Counted from the stretch's first letter, positions 44,542-54,592 are shown. The stretch is 64,000 nt of DNA from Nitrospiraceae bacterium (GCA_020356065.1 CP070632.1:135744-199743), one strand, 5' to 3'. The notes: generated by a model not told the origin, from the sequence alone. Made by a program: numbers and translations.

Positions 44542-46074
44542 ATGATAAAAGTGGCAACAGCCAAAGAGATGCAGGATATTGACCGGCTTACCATTGACAG
44601 ATTCGGCATCCCCGGAACAGTGCTGATGGAGAGAGCCGGTCTATCAGCTGTTGAGAAGATTAACGAGTTTTACCCAAACAAAAAAATAGCAGTTTTATGT
44701 GGTGGGGGAAATAACGGCGGTGACGGTTTTGTTATCGCAAGAGAACTGCATAATCAGGGAAGGAAAGTTGACGTCTTTATCACTACTCATCCGGCAAAGT
44801 TAAAAGGTGACGCAAAGACCAATTATGAAATCGCAAAGAAATTCAAAGTCCCTGTTTTTCCCGCACGCAAATTTGTGCGCACACGTTTTTCAGCTCATCA
44901 TCTGATTGTTGATGCTCTGCTCGGGACTGGTCTCAGTAAATCTGTCAAGGCACCTCTGTCCGATGTAATTAAGAAAGTAAACAGGTTATCCTGTCCTGTG
45001 GTTGCAGTTGATATACCTTCCGGTATTTCTTCAGATACAGGCCAGGTGATGGGAACGGCAGTGAAAGCAGATGTTACCGTGACCTTTGGTCTTCCCAAAC
45101 GAGGTCACCTGATCTATCCCGGAGCGGAATATACAGGCAGGTTATGCATCGAGGATATCGGATTTCCTGCCATTCTTCTCGCATCAGAAAAAATCAGGAT
45201 CAACCTTTTCCGTTCAGATGATGCACATGCGTTACTCCCTGTGAGACCAAAGTCCTCTCACAAAGGCACATATGGTCACGCCCTCGTTGTTGCAGGTTCC
45301 AGAGGAAAGACAGGCGCCGCCCTGATGACAGCCAGGGCATGTTTAAAAGCAGGGGCCGGACTGGTAACGATTGGAACTGCTGAAACCGTCGTTAACTCTT
45401 TGCAGTCTCGGGTAACGGAAGAAATGATATTGCCTCTTGAAGATAATGGAAATGGGACTGTCTCATATAGGGCCGCTAGTTCTGTTTTAAATTTTCTTGA
45501 CTCTAAAGGTAACGTGCTTGTCATAGGACCCGGTCTTTCTGCCGGTGATGAAATTCCGAATTTTGTTGCTGAACTGATAACCAGATCCAGGGTACCTGTT
45601 GTTATAGACGCTGATGGTCTGAATGCAATTGCAAATAAAATAGGAGTTCTGAAAAAAAGTAAAGCTCCTGTTATACTCACTCCGCATCCCGGGGAGATGG
45701 TCAGGCTTGAAGGTCCTCGAACCGGAGACATACAGGACAGAATCTCGAGGGCTTTAATGTTTGCGAGCAAATATAAGGTTTTTATGGTCTTAAAAGGCGT
45801 TCCTACGGTAACTGCGACACCTGATGGCATGGCGTATATTAATTCATCGGGCAATCCCGGAATGGCCACAGCTGGTGCAGGTGATGTACTGACGGGCATG
45901 ATAGCTTCTTTCCTTGCCCAGGGCTTGACTCCCCAAAATGCATCTGCGCTTGGCGTGTATATGCATGGTTATGCAGGTGATATTGCTGCGGATAAAAAAG
46001 GGCAGGAATCCCTGGTCGCATCTGACATCATAAAGGAAATTCCCGGTGTGTTCAGGTCTGTTAAGTCCTGTTAA
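44542..46074 (+). CDS. nnr: Bifunctional NAD(P)H-hydrate epimerase / ADP-dependent dehydratase
   Basis: 510 residues, the fused YjeF form. The epimerase domain (about 1-215) shows GGGNNGGDGFVIARELH and VDALLGTGLS. The ribokinase-like dehydratase (about 228-505) shows SHKGTYGHALVVAGSRGKTGAALM, VIDADGLNAI, LTPHPGEM and the catalytic NPGMATAGAGDVLTGMIA. It repairs damaged NAD(P)H hydrates. First gene after a good promoter, leading into a series of small housekeeping genes on the same strand. Confidence 0.96.
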   Translation: MIKVATAKEMQDIDRLTIDRFGIPGTVLMERAGLSAVEKINEFYPNKKIAVLCGGGNNGGDGFVIARELHNQGRKVDVFITTHPAKLKGDAKTNYEIAKKFKVPVFPARKFVRTRFSAHHLIVDALLGTGLSKSVKAPLSDVIKKVNRLSCPVVAVDIPSGISSDTGQVMGTAVKADVTVTFGLPKRGHLIYPGAEYTGRLCIEDIGFPAILLASEKIRINLFRSDDAHALLPVRPKSSHKGTYGHALVVAGSRGKTGAALMTARACLKAGAGLVTIGTAETVVNSLQSRVTEEMILPLEDNGNGTVSYRAASSVLNFLDSKGNVLVIGPGLSAGDEIPNFVAELITRSRVPVVIDADGLNAIANKIGVLKKSKAPVILTPHPGEMVRLEGPRTGDIQDRISRALMFASKYKVFMVLKGVPTVTATPDGMAYINSSGNPGMATAGAGDVLTGMIASFLAQGLTPQNASALGVYMHGYAGDIAADKKGQESLVASDIIKEIPGVFRSVKSC

Positions 46075-46132
46075 GACAAATGAATTGGTGTAATTACTCA
46101 GCAATAAAAGACGTTTAGGGTCAAAGAAACTC

Positions 46133-46825
46133 ATGGAAACCATTATCAAACCTCCCAATATAAATTCAACAGGCATCCGGGCTTTTTTCACATCAAGACA
46201 TTTTTGCAAATCTCATGCAAGTATAAAAGAAGCGCTCCTTAACGAATCCGGATGTGATAAAGATAAGGTTTACCTTCCGGTGCAAAAACATACAAATAAT
46301 GTCCATGTTCTTGATTTACATTTTAATCCTGTAGTGGCTGACGCAGTTATCACAAAGAGAACTGATGTATTAATCGGTGTGATTGTTGCAGATTGCGTAC
46401 CTGTCCTTATTTATGACCGGGCCAGAAAAGTCATTGGAGCTGTACACGCAGGCTGGAGAGGGACAGCAGACGGAATACTCCCGCATGCATTACTGAAGAT
46501 GAACAATTTATTTAACTCCCGTCCTGACAATGTTCTCGTCGCAATTGGACCAAGCATAGGAAAATGCAGTTATGAGGTTAACACTGATGTTAAAGATGCA
46601 GTTGAAAATAAAACTGGAAAGGGAAACTATTATGAGATGAGGGGAGATAAGTTCATGATGGACCTCGCAGAGGCAAACAGAATTCAGGCACTAAACTCCG
46701 GAGTATCCGAACTCAACATCTGGAAGTCAGATGAATGCACGTTCTGCAACCCTGATAAGTTTTATTCATATAGATACGCAAAAGAAACCGACGGGAGACA
46801 GGGTGGTTTTATCGGAATGTGGTAA
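46133..46825 (+). CDS. pgeF: Peptidoglycan editing factor PgeF (YfiH/laccase-domain)
   Basis: 230 residues. The metal-site motifs are in place: PVQKHTNNVHVLD, VADCVPVLIYD, GAVHAGWRGTADGIL and AIGPSIGKCSYEV. Members act as purine nucleoside phosphorylase/deaminase-like enzymes and, in E. coli, remove wrong amino acids from UDP-MurNAc. No strong ribosome site is seen; 58 nt downstream of nnr. Confidence 0.93.
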   Translation: METIIKPPNINSTGIRAFFTSRHFCKSHASIKEALLNESGCDKDKVYLPVQKHTNNVHVLDLHFNPVVADAVITKRTDVLIGVIVADCVPVLIYDRARKVIGAVHAGWRGTADGILPHALLKMNNLFNSRPDNVLVAIGPSIGKCSYEVNTDVKDAVENKTGKGNYYEMRGDKFMMDLAEANRIQALNSGVSELNIWKSDECTFCNPDKFYSYRYAKETDGRQGGFIGMW

Positions 46826-46859
46826 TATATCGGAATAATCATAACATTTTGGAGGTCAA

Positions 46860-47306
46860 ATGCTTAAAGCCAGAGATATAATGACAAGGGATGTAATAAC
46901 GGCAACGAATGAAACCACTATCGAGGAACTCGCAAGACTTCTTATCGAACATAAAATCAGCGGAGTGCCGGTTATTGATGATAACAAGAACTTAATCGGA
47001 ATAGTCACTGAAAATGACCTCATAAAAAAGAACAAACGTTTTCATATACCTACCATCGTTCGCCTGTTTGATGCGTATTTCCTTCTCGATTCGGGTAAAG
47101 TTGAAGATGAAATAAAGAAAATGGTAGCTACTACTGTCGGTGAGATCTGCACTAGAAAGGTCCAGTCAATATCAGAAGATACCACACTCGAGGAAATCGC
47201 CACGATAATGGCGGAAAAGCATATACATCTTCTGCCCGTGTTAAAAGATGAGAAAGTTGTGGGGATAGTAGGCAAAGCTGATGTGGTCAGGTCCATGACA
47301 GGATGA
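46860..47306 (+). CDS. Tandem CBS-domain protein
   Basis: 148 residues made of two CBS domains (AREDIM-type start KARDIMTRDVITA; HKISGVPVIDDNKNLIGIVTENDL; ICTRKVQSISEDTTLEEIATIM; HIHLLPVLKDEKVVGIVGKADV). It probably binds adenine nucleotides and regulates a partner that is not identifiable. Strong TTGGAGG site. The stop overlaps the tsaE start. Confidence 0.92.
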   Translation: MLKARDIMTRDVITATNETTIEELARLLIEHKISGVPVIDDNKNLIGIVTENDLIKKNKRFHIPTIVRLFDAYFLLDSGKVEDEIKKMVATTVGEICTRKVQSISEDTTLEEIATIMAEKHIHLLPVLKDEKVVGIVGKADVVRSMTG

Positions 47307-47722
47307 GGCTTCAGAGTAAGAACGAGAGCGAAACAATACAGTTCGGTCAGCGCCTGGGAAAGAAACTTAAACCCGGAGACATTGTCTGTCTGTACGGAGA
47401 GCTTGGCGCAGGTAAAACTACAGTTACCAAAGGGATTGCATCCGCATTTGGCATAAAGGAACGGGACATAACAAGTGCCAGTTTCACCATAATCGCGGAA
47501 TATGATAATGACATTCCCTTCTATCATATCGATCTTTACAGGATATTGAATGGAGAGACCCGGGAACTGGGGCTTCATGAATATTTCAGACCGGACTGTG
47601 TATCAGTGATAGAGTGGGCTGAGAAAGCTGACAATGAAATTCCGGACACTCCTATAAAAGTGAGACTCAAACATGCGGGAGATGATATGAGGGAAATAGA
47701 GCTGGAAGGTCTGGAATTATGA
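47303..47722 (+). CDS. tsaE: tRNA threonylcarbamoyladenosine biosynthesis ATPase TsaE
   Basis: 139 residues with P-loop LYGELGAGKTTVTKG, SASFTIIAEY, and the FYHIDLYRI and VSVIEWAEKA motifs. It is the essential ATPase of the TsaB-TsaD-TsaE t6A complex. Overlaps the CBS gene by 4 nt and nadK by 4 nt. Confidence 0.95.
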   Translation: MRLQSKNESETIQFGQRLGKKLKPGDIVCLYGELGAGKTTVTKGIASAFGIKERDITSASFTIIAEYDNDIPFYHIDLYRILNGETRELGLHEYFRPDCVSVIEWAEKADNEIPDTPIKVRLKHAGDDMREIELEGLEL

Positions 47723-48564
47723 AACGTATCGGCATTATCGTTAAAAGGGAAGAGCCGGCAACTGTCAGGGCTATCAGAGAGCTGATAAAATTATTTCAGG
47801 GAAAGGACGTCAAATTTTTTATTGAATCTGAAGCGGCCGCAGCCCTGAAAATGAAGGGATATTCCAGGAAGAGCATTCCTTCCAGATCAGATATTATTAT
47901 CGTGTTTGGGGGAGACGGCACCGTCCTGAGCGCTGCACGACACATAGGTGACAGGGGAATCCCTGTTTTAGGAATTAATATGGGAGGCCTCGGGTTTATT
48001 ACAGAGCTGAGAAAAAATGAAGTACGCAAAAATATAAATATGATTTTTTCCGATGACTGCTGCTATGAAGAAAGAATCATGCTGCTTGCAGATGTGTACA
48101 GGGGAAGAAAAAGAATCATTCAACATAACGCTCTTAATGATGTGGTTCTTAACAAGAGCGCCCTTGCGAGGATGTTTAATCTGGATATTGATATCAATAA
48201 ACAGCATGTGACTACATTCAGACTCGATGGATTAATTATTTCATCGCCCACCGGCTCCACAGCTCACTCACTGTCAGCAGGCGGTCCCATTCTGTATCCC
48301 ACTCTCGAAACTTTTTTAATGACGCCCATATGTCCGCATTCACTTACCAGCAGACCCATAGTATTGCCGGATACATTTACCATCGATATTCATGTTCGGG
48401 ATGGAGATGATGTATATTTGACCCTGGATGGCCAGGAAGGTTTTCCGTTAAAAGTTAAAGACAGAATAAGGGTCAGAAAAGCTGATTACAAGATAAAGTT
48501 TCTTGTTCTCCGGGACAGGGACTACTTCAAACTGTTACGAACTAAACTCAAATGGGGCGAATAA
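47719..48564 (+). CDS. nadK: NAD kinase
   Basis: 281 residues. VFGGDGTVLSAARH (GGDG motif), INMGGLGFITEL, LNDVVLNKSALARM, and the conserved ISSPTGSTAHSLSAGGPILYP define NAD kinase, which makes NADP. Length and motif order are normal. Translationally coupled to tsaE. Confidence 0.96.
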   Translation: MKRIGIIVKREEPATVRAIRELIKLFQGKDVKFFIESEAAAALKMKGYSRKSIPSRSDIIIVFGGDGTVLSAARHIGDRGIPVLGINMGGLGFITELRKNEVRKNINMIFSDDCCYEERIMLLADVYRGRKRIIQHNALNDVVLNKSALARMFNLDIDINKQHVTTFRLDGLIISSPTGSTAHSLSAGGPILYPTLETFLMTPICPHSLTSRPIVLPDTFTIDIHVRDGDDVYLTLDGQEGFPLKVKDRIRVRKADYKIKFLVLRDRDYFKLLRTKLKWGE

Positions 48565-48581
48565 TTTCTAGATCCGGGGAA

Positions 48582-49319
48582 ATGGATAACAGGGAAGTTA
48601 CAGAAGAACTGATTAAGGCGCTCGAAGTGTATGAAGAACTCGGATTTACATTTCTTCCCCTGAAACGTGACCGCATCTTTAATCTCATGCAGAGCAGGCC
48701 TGTCTATGCTGTTGCTGAATCACGCGAAGGCACGATATCAGAACCTGATCATATCATGTCCAGGGACAATGCCCGGGCATTGCAAGAGTTGAGGGAGGAA
48801 CTAGGAGAATGCACAAGATGCAAACTTCACAAGGAGAGAAAAAATATCGTTTATGGTGAAGGATCATCTGATGCCCGCCTTATGTTTATCGGCGAAGGCC
48901 CTGGCAGAGATGAGGACATGCAGGCCCGCCCCTTTGTTGGTGAGGCAGGCAAGCTTCTTACGAGGCTGATAGAAAAAATGGGCATGAAGCGAGAGAATGT
49001 GTATATTGCAAATATCGTAAAATGCAGGCCGCCTTATAACAGGGACCCTGAAGAGAATGAAATAGCCGCCTGCAAACCATTTGTGGAAAGACAGATAGAG
49101 ATAATCAAGCCTAAAGTCATCATGAGTCTGGGAAGGGTCTCCGCACAATCCATACTTGGCATGAAAATGCCTATCAGCAGAATGCGGGGGAATTTTTTCA
49201 GCTTTCATGATATTGCGCTTATGCCAACTTTTCATCCTGCTTACCTGCTGAGAAATCCTAAAGACAAATGGCTAGTCTGGGACGACGCTCAAAAGGTGCT
49301 GGAAAAACTTAAAGATTGA
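48582..49319 (+). CDS. Uracil-DNA glycosylase, family 4 (Fe-S)
   Basis: 245 residues from the chosen Met. ECTRCKLHKERKNIVYGEG, FIGEGPGRDEDMQARPFVGEAGKLL, ANIVKCRPPYNRDP, ACKPFVERQI and MPTFHPAYLLRNP match type 4 UDGs with a 4Fe-4S cluster held by the Cys pairs. An N-terminal helical extension of about 70 residues precedes the core. ATG at 48552 is in frame and overlaps nadK, but CCGGGGAA lies just before 48582. It removes uracil from DNA. Confidence 0.92.
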   Translation: MDNREVTEELIKALEVYEELGFTFLPLKRDRIFNLMQSRPVYAVAESREGTISEPDHIMSRDNARALQELREELGECTRCKLHKERKNIVYGEGSSDARLMFIGEGPGRDEDMQARPFVGEAGKLLTRLIEKMGMKRENVYIANIVKCRPPYNRDPEENEIAACKPFVERQIEIIKPKVIMSLGRVSAQSILGMKMPISRMRGNFFSFHDIALMPTFHPAYLLRNPKDKWLVWDDAQKVLEKLKD

Positions 49320-49331
49320 GGCGGAGGTTTT

Positions 49332-49835
49332 ATGAAGCGGTTATGGGCCCCATGGAGGATGGAGTATATACTTGATGATAACAAGCACGACACCTGTCTG
49401 TTCTGCGATGTATCAAAAACAGAAAAGAGCACGGTTAATAAAACAAGGGACAAAAAAAATCTGATCCTTCACAGATCAAAAAAATGTTTTGTCATGTTGA
49501 ACAAGTATCCGTACAACAGCGGACATGTAATGGTCGTCCCGTATTTTCATACTTCTTCTTTTGATGGACTTGACGATGATGTTCTTTTTGATCTTATCAA
49601 GAATGTGGAAAGGTCAACAGGACTCCTAAAACAGGTACTCAATCCTGACGGGTTTAATATGGGGCTGAATTTCGGTAAGGTTGCAGGCGCCGGAATGGAA
49701 TCTCATATGCATATTCATGTGGTACCGCGCTGGACAGGTGACACCGACAGCATGCCTATTATTGCAGAAACAAGGGTCATGCCTGAACATCTTATAAAGA
49801 CATACAATAAACTGGTCAGGGTCTTTGCAAAGTAG
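49332..49835 (+). CDS. HIT-family hydrolase (AP4A phosphorylase-like)
   Basis: 167 residues. MKRLWAPWRMEYI and CLFCDV at the N-terminus and the histidine triad HMHIHVVPRW near residue 131 identify the subgroup of HIT proteins related to Ap4A phosphorylases. N-terminal Cys pair (CLFC) fits a zinc site together with His. GCGGAGG site precedes the ATG; it follows the UDG gene by 12 nt. Confidence 0.93.
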   Translation: MKRLWAPWRMEYILDDNKHDTCLFCDVSKTEKSTVNKTRDKKNLILHRSKKCFVMLNKYPYNSGHVMVVPYFHTSSFDGLDDDVLFDLIKNVERSTGLLKQVLNPDGFNMGLNFGKVAGAGMESHMHIHVVPRWTGDTDSMPIIAETRVMPEHLIKTYNKLVRVFAK

Positions 49836-50107
49836 TAATTGCGAGCGGTTATTCTATTCACTTCTTATCATGAGATACTTACATTAATTATTCTCGATTC
49901 CTTTCATTATGCCTGTATCTCAAAGAAACATTATCAAAATTAATTCCGTGTACAAATTCTACAGTGCAACACAGAATTACCATAACATATTGTTTTTTAA
50001 GGTTTTATATGCATAGATATATCACCGATCATATTATTTAGTTCAAAATAGCATTCGTGCATTAGTTATGTTATACTTATTAGTTACATGTCCGGAGGAT
50101 CAATACT

Positions 50108-51538
50108 ATGAAAGAAAAAGATGTATTCGATGAGTTAATCGAGATAGGTAAGAAGCGCGGCATGCTTACTTATGATGAAATCAATGATGCTCTTCCATCG
50201 GAATTTTTTACTCCTGATGAAATCGAAGAGTTAATGGATCTCCTGAGCGATATGGGAGTAAAAATAGTGGACAGCGATGAGTCCGCCCCACTGGAAGAAG
50301 TCGCAACTCCCGAATATGAAAAAACCGAAGACCTGGTTCAGGCATATTTCCATTCAATGGGAGACATCTCCATCCTTACCAAAAGTGAGGAAGTCGAACT
50401 TGCCAAGAAACTTGAAGAGGGCAAGGAAATTATTGGAGAGATTATCAGGCCCCTCGCTTTGACTAAACGGATCGAAAAAGATCTTGTCGAAAACGAAGAG
50501 AATCAGGATATGGAAGAAGACGAAAAAACAAACTATATCCTGGATTCCACCCTGTTCAGACTGGATACGATGGTTGAAGTTATCAATGATTTCAATGATG
50601 AGATTTCTCTTTACGGGGAGTCGCTTGGTGAATTAAAAGTTCTTATCAAGTATGAAAAAAACAAAAAACGAGTACGAAGCGCCGTGCTGGCTGACATGGA
50701 AGAACTGGCAGAAAGGGCTCAATCTGTCTTTAAGAGAGTAGAGGCCGAAGTAGGGATCAAGACTGATCAGCTCATTTCAATGTGGGAGCGAATCAGCAGG
50801 GTGCAGGCGTTTGTGCTTGAGGCAAAAAATGAACTTATAACGCGTAACCTCCGGCTTGTTGTAAACATTGCGAAAAACTATGTAGGCAGGGGACTGCCCC
50901 TCCTTGACCTCATTCAGGAAGGCAATATTGGACTGATGAAGGCTGTTGACAAATTCAAACATGAAAAAGGGTTCAAATTCAGTACGTATGCAACATGGTG
51001 GATAAGACAGGCCATAACAAGGGCGCTCATCGATCAGACCAAGACTATCAGGGTGCCGGTCCATATGATGGAATTTTATAACAGGGTCACAAAAGCCTCC
51101 AGGGAACTGACCCAGGAACTGGGCAGAGAACCCACGGATGAAGAAATAGCAAAGAAACTCATCGTACCAACGAAAAAAGTTGAAGAGGTTTTCAGGGCAA
51201 TTCAGGACCCGATTGCACTTCAAACACCTGTTGGAGATGAAGACACTGAACTGGAAGATTTTATTGGTGACAAGAACAGCCCCTCACCTTATACAGATGC
51301 CGAAAATAATGAAATATCCGGCTATATTAAGAAGGTACTCGGCACTCTTACCCCGAAAGAAGAAAAAGTCATCAGGATGAGATTCGGTATTGGCGTTGAC
51401 AGAGACCACACCCTTGAAGAAGTGGGAAGGCACCTGACAATTACCAGGGAAAGAGTACGGCAGATAGAGGCCAAGGCCTTAAGGAAACTGAAACATCCGA
51501 GCAGGTTAAAGGCACTTAAGGCTCTGGTAAGCACATAA
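50108..51538 (+). CDS. rpoD: Primary RNA polymerase sigma factor RpoD
   Basis: 476 residues. Region 1.1 (KRGMLTYDEINDALPSEFF), 1.2 with DLVQAYFHSMGDISIL, region 2 (NLRLVVNIAKNYVGRGLPLLDLIQEGNIGLMKAVDKF, STYATWWIRQAITRALIDQ), region 3 and region 4 (HTLEEVGRHLTITRERVRQIEAKALRKL). The non-conserved insert between 1.2 and 2.1 is short, so it is smaller than E. coli sigma-70. Ribosome site CCGGAGG. A TATACT box lies at 50072 but with no matching -35. Confidence 0.97.
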   Translation: MKEKDVFDELIEIGKKRGMLTYDEINDALPSEFFTPDEIEELMDLLSDMGVKIVDSDESAPLEEVATPEYEKTEDLVQAYFHSMGDISILTKSEEVELAKKLEEGKEIIGEIIRPLALTKRIEKDLVENEENQDMEEDEKTNYILDSTLFRLDTMVEVINDFNDEISLYGESLGELKVLIKYEKNKKRVRSAVLADMEELAERAQSVFKRVEAEVGIKTDQLISMWERISRVQAFVLEAKNELITRNLRLVVNIAKNYVGRGLPLLDLIQEGNIGLMKAVDKFKHEKGFKFSTYATWWIRQAITRALIDQTKTIRVPVHMMEFYNRVTKASRELTQELGREPTDEEIAKKLIVPTKKVEEVFRAIQDPIALQTPVGDEDTELEDFIGDKNSPSPYTDAENNEISGYIKKVLGTLTPKEEKVIRMRFGIGVDRDHTLEEVGRHLTITRERVRQIEAKALRKLKHPSRLKALKALVST

Positions 51539-51953
51539 TTTGGAAAGATGCAAAGGCCTGAAAGACAATAATAGCTGTATTTGAATCATCCTGTTTGATT
51601 CAGCGCTCCGGCCGTATCAGGACTTATCCTGTAATACCATATTAACGATACGTGAGTTAAACTGTACATATCTGTAGTAAGGGATAATTGCATATAATCA
51701 ATCATGGCTGTATAATACTGAATTGGTAACACGGTGCTATTTGGACCATTGGTGAGACTCGTGTACTGCCTGAAACGCAATAATGACAAAATAATTGCCA
51801 ATATGACATTCTCCATTAGTTGCCTTTAGAGGCAACTTACTATTTTTAAAAAATAATTGAAATATGAAATTATGGCATGAGATTTGCTTTTGTATTAATG
51901 ATTCAATTTTTTATACATAATTAACAAATAAGTTTCAACATTCCGGGGTAGGG
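51539..51953 (+). other. Intergenic region with terminator-like hairpin
   Basis: Between rpoD and the MopE-like gene. The only clear element is AGTTGCCT/AGGCAACT (51818-51825 with 51830-51837, loop TTAG) followed by TACTATTTTT, an intrinsic-terminator-like structure on the plus strand. The rest shows no gene. Confidence 0.5.
51818..51846 (+). terminator. Rho-independent terminator candidate
   Basis: Perfect 8-bp stem with a TTAG loop and a T-rich tail (TACTATTTTT). It lies nearly 280 nt after rpoD, so it ends a long rpoD 3' region or a small transcript. Confidence 0.6.
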
Positions 51954-53618
51954 ATGAAAGAAAAACAAAAAAACACGACAGGCTTGTCATCTCCATGTGC
52001 GCTTCATTACGCAAATAGGGAGAATGCGATTGCATTTTTTATGAGGAATGGTGGCATCAGTAGCAAAAATATCCATTACGGAAACGCTGTAATAGTTGCT
52101 TCTGGTATCGTTCTGTTAATCATAATATTACTGTTATCATCCGCCTCTGCCCAGCAATGCACAGATAATGATCGGGACGGGTTTTTTAAGGAAGGCGGCT
52201 TGTGTGGTGCTACGGACTGTGATGATAATGATCGTAGCGTTCATCCCGGGGCACTGAAATTGTGCGATGGCAAAGACAGTAACTGTGATGGAAAACGTGA
52301 TTTCCCAACTGATGTTGATAATGATCTCGATGGGGTACCGTGGTGTGCCGGTGACTGTAATGATAATCATCCGGACATCTCCCCTCTTGTGCAGGAAGGT
52401 CCATATGCAAGTCTTACCTGCAGTGACGGAATCGATAACGATTGTGACAACACGATCGATCTGAATGATACGGAATGCGAACAACCGTGCGTGGATAAAG
52501 ACGGTGACGGTTTTGGATATCCCGGCAGAATAACCTGTGATAATGGTCCCCGGCCTGACTGTAATGACAATGATGCCAGTATACATCCGGACGCAGACGA
52601 TAATAGCTGCAATAATATTGATGAAAACTGTGATGGGTATTATGATGAAGGCTACATAAAGAGTGTTACTGCCTGTGGTGTCGGAACATGCTCAGCCACC
52701 GGTTCTCTAATATGTTCAGACGGTATCGAACTTGATACCTGCACTCCGGGAATAGCTCTGGCAGAAGGACCGCATGGGGATCTGACATGTAATGACAATA
52801 TTGATAATGATTGTGACGGAATGACCGATTCAATCGACACGAACTGTATAGAACCATGCCAAGATAATGACAATGACGGATATGGAAGTCCGGGGAATAT
52901 TCTCTGTTCCAATGGACCGGTAAGCGACTGTAATGACAATGATGCCAGCATACGTCCGAATGCAGAAGATAATAACTGCAATAATATTGATGAAAACTGT
53001 GATGGGTATTATGATGAAGGTTATGTAATCAGCGTTACTACATGTGGTCAGGGAATATGCTCGTCTTCCGGATTATTGGTATGTTCTGACGGTGTTGAAA
53101 TTGATACCTGCTCCCCTGGAGCGGTTCAATCTGAAGGACCTGCAGGCAATCCCACCTGTTCTGACAATATTGATAATGACTGTGATGGTATAACTGATTC
53201 AAATGACACAAACTGCCTGGCACCGTGCATTGATAATGATGGAGATGGATACGGGAGCCCGGGTAATATTACCTGTCCAAACGGTCCTGTTGCTGATTGT
53301 AATGATCAGGACCCGGCCATTAATGCTCATGATATTTCATATTGTGACCCGTCAACCAGTAATTGCGATAGTATTACTCTATCCTGGACGTCACCTGTAC
53401 AAAATATGGACGGATCTGAGTTAACCGATCTTGCAGGCTATAAAATTTATTTCGGAGAATACTCAAATATCTATACTGATGTCATTGATATCGGAAACAG
53501 CACATGTTTTAAGGCGTACATTCAGTCCCAGGCGCAGTCGTGTTTCTCGATAACCGCCTATGATACTCTCGGAAATGAAAGTGAATATTCCAATGAGGCG
53601 TGCTACTTAATCAATTAA
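51954..53618 (+). CDS. MopE-like Ca-binding repeat protein with fibronectin-III-like end
   Basis: 554 residues. A membrane/signal segment at about 41-62 (VIVASGIVLLIIILLLSSASA) follows an unusually long polar N-terminus. The body is built of MopE-type putative metal-binding units: repeated CxDxDGDG..., DCNDNDASI(H/R)P, NNIDENCDGYYDEGY and DNIDNDCDG motifs with paired Cys. The last 80 residues (LSWTSPVQNMDGSELTDLAGYKIYFGE) form a fibronectin type III-like domain. It is likely a surface or periplasmic calcium-binding protein. Two stretches near 52558 and 52928 are almost identical at the DNA level, indicating recent internal duplication. Confidence 0.85.
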   Translation: MKEKQKNTTGLSSPCALHYANRENAIAFFMRNGGISSKNIHYGNAVIVASGIVLLIIILLLSSASAQQCTDNDRDGFFKEGGLCGATDCDDNDRSVHPGALKLCDGKDSNCDGKRDFPTDVDNDLDGVPWCAGDCNDNHPDISPLVQEGPYASLTCSDGIDNDCDNTIDLNDTECEQPCVDKDGDGFGYPGRITCDNGPRPDCNDNDASIHPDADDNSCNNIDENCDGYYDEGYIKSVTACGVGTCSATGSLICSDGIELDTCTPGIALAEGPHGDLTCNDNIDNDCDGMTDSIDTNCIEPCQDNDNDGYGSPGNILCSNGPVSDCNDNDASIRPNAEDNNCNNIDENCDGYYDEGYVISVTTCGQGICSSSGLLVCSDGVEIDTCSPGAVQSEGPAGNPTCSDNIDNDCDGITDSNDTNCLAPCIDNDGDGYGSPGNITCPNGPVADCNDQDPAINAHDISYCDPSTSNCDSITLSWTSPVQNMDGSELTDLAGYKIYFGEYSNIYTDVIDIGNSTCFKAYIQSQAQSCFSITAYDTLGNESEYSNEACYLIN

Positions 53619-53623
53619 CCAGA

Positions 53624-54592
53624 TTAGTTAGCCCATGTGGAGCCTACTGTTATCTCATTCTTACTGTCAGTGATAACAGCTCCTGCTGTCGTGTTTCTGA
53701 GTGAAATGATTTGCATATTTCCGATAGGCCTTCTCACCGGTGTATCTGTATAAATCAGGAAGGCATCCCCGATCATAAGTCCATCTTCTTTACCTTTGTC
53801 AAGGAATATGATATTTCCGGGTCTCAAAAGCTTCAGGTTCATATGTGATTCCACGATATACCCTGAGTTATCCGGAGTCCTTGGATTTTCTGTAACCGGA
53901 GGAAGTTCAATCTCATTAAATGGAATAAGTCCATCACCTACATGCACGTTCTCAAAGGATTCCAGCACGAGCGCCTTTTTTTGACCATCGTCATCACCCA
54001 CCACCTTTATAATTCCAGAAACTCTGATCTGGTGTCCAAGTTCGTCATTTGATTCAGGATGATGAACTATCTTGATTTCTCTGATAACGAGATACTGTGT
54101 ATCGATGTCAGCATTGTCCTGAGTATTGATATACACCATTTCATGCTGACCAACCATGGTTCTTCCGGTCTCAGTAGAAACGATTTCTCCCTGACCGGGA
54201 TATGTATCATCAATCCATCCGCTGGCCAGATAGAGATTCCGGTCCACCAGAAACTTTTGCTTTTCTATTTTCGGTACAACGACAGCTGCAGCCTTTTTCC
54301 TGCGTTTCTTTACAATACGGGCCTTTTCAGGCGGTATCGTCATTCGCATTAATTCTTCCCTTGAAGGAATGATAATACTGGATCCTGGATAAATTCGGTC
54401 CGGATTTTCGATCTGGGGATTTACATTCCAAAGTTTAGGCCAGAGAAAGTTATCTTCCAGCTCCGAGTCTGAAATGTCCCAGAGGGTGTCTCCTTTCTGA
54501 ATGATATATTCTCGTGATGCTTGATCTTCTGCTCTGACAACAGAGATTGCGAATAATAATACAACGACAAAGGGAAAGAAGGTTTTTTTCAT
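53624..54592 (-). CDS. LysM-domain exported protein
   Basis: 322 residues with a signal peptide (about 1-21, VVVLLFAISVVRA). LysM domain at about 29-75 (YIIQKGDTLWDISDSELEDNFLWPKLWNVNPQI...IIIPS), then a Lys-rich linker and a beta-rich region of unknown family (about 110-320). It probably attaches to peptidoglycan. Its 3' end is only 5 nt from the convergent MopE-like gene. Confidence 0.88.
   Translation of the reverse strand: MKKTFFPFVVVLLFAISVVRAEDQASREYIIQKGDTLWDISDSELEDNFLWPKLWNVNPQIENPDRIYPGSSIIIPSREELMRMTIPPEKARIVKKRRKKAAAVVVPKIEKQKFLVDRNLYLASGWIDDTYPGQGEIVSTETGRTMVGQHEMVYINTQDNADIDTQYLVIREIKIVHHPESNDELGHQIRVSGIIKVVGDDDGQKKALVLESFENVHVGDGLIPFNEIELPPVTENPRTPDNSGYIVESHMNLKLLRPGNIIFLDKGKEDGLMIGDAFLIYTDTPVRRPIGNMQIISLRNTTAGAVITDSKNEITVGSTWAN

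Noticed and set aside
51586-51816. Minus-strand 76-codon frame after rpoD
   Set aside because: No ribosome site and no family resemblance; low-complexity intergenic sequence.
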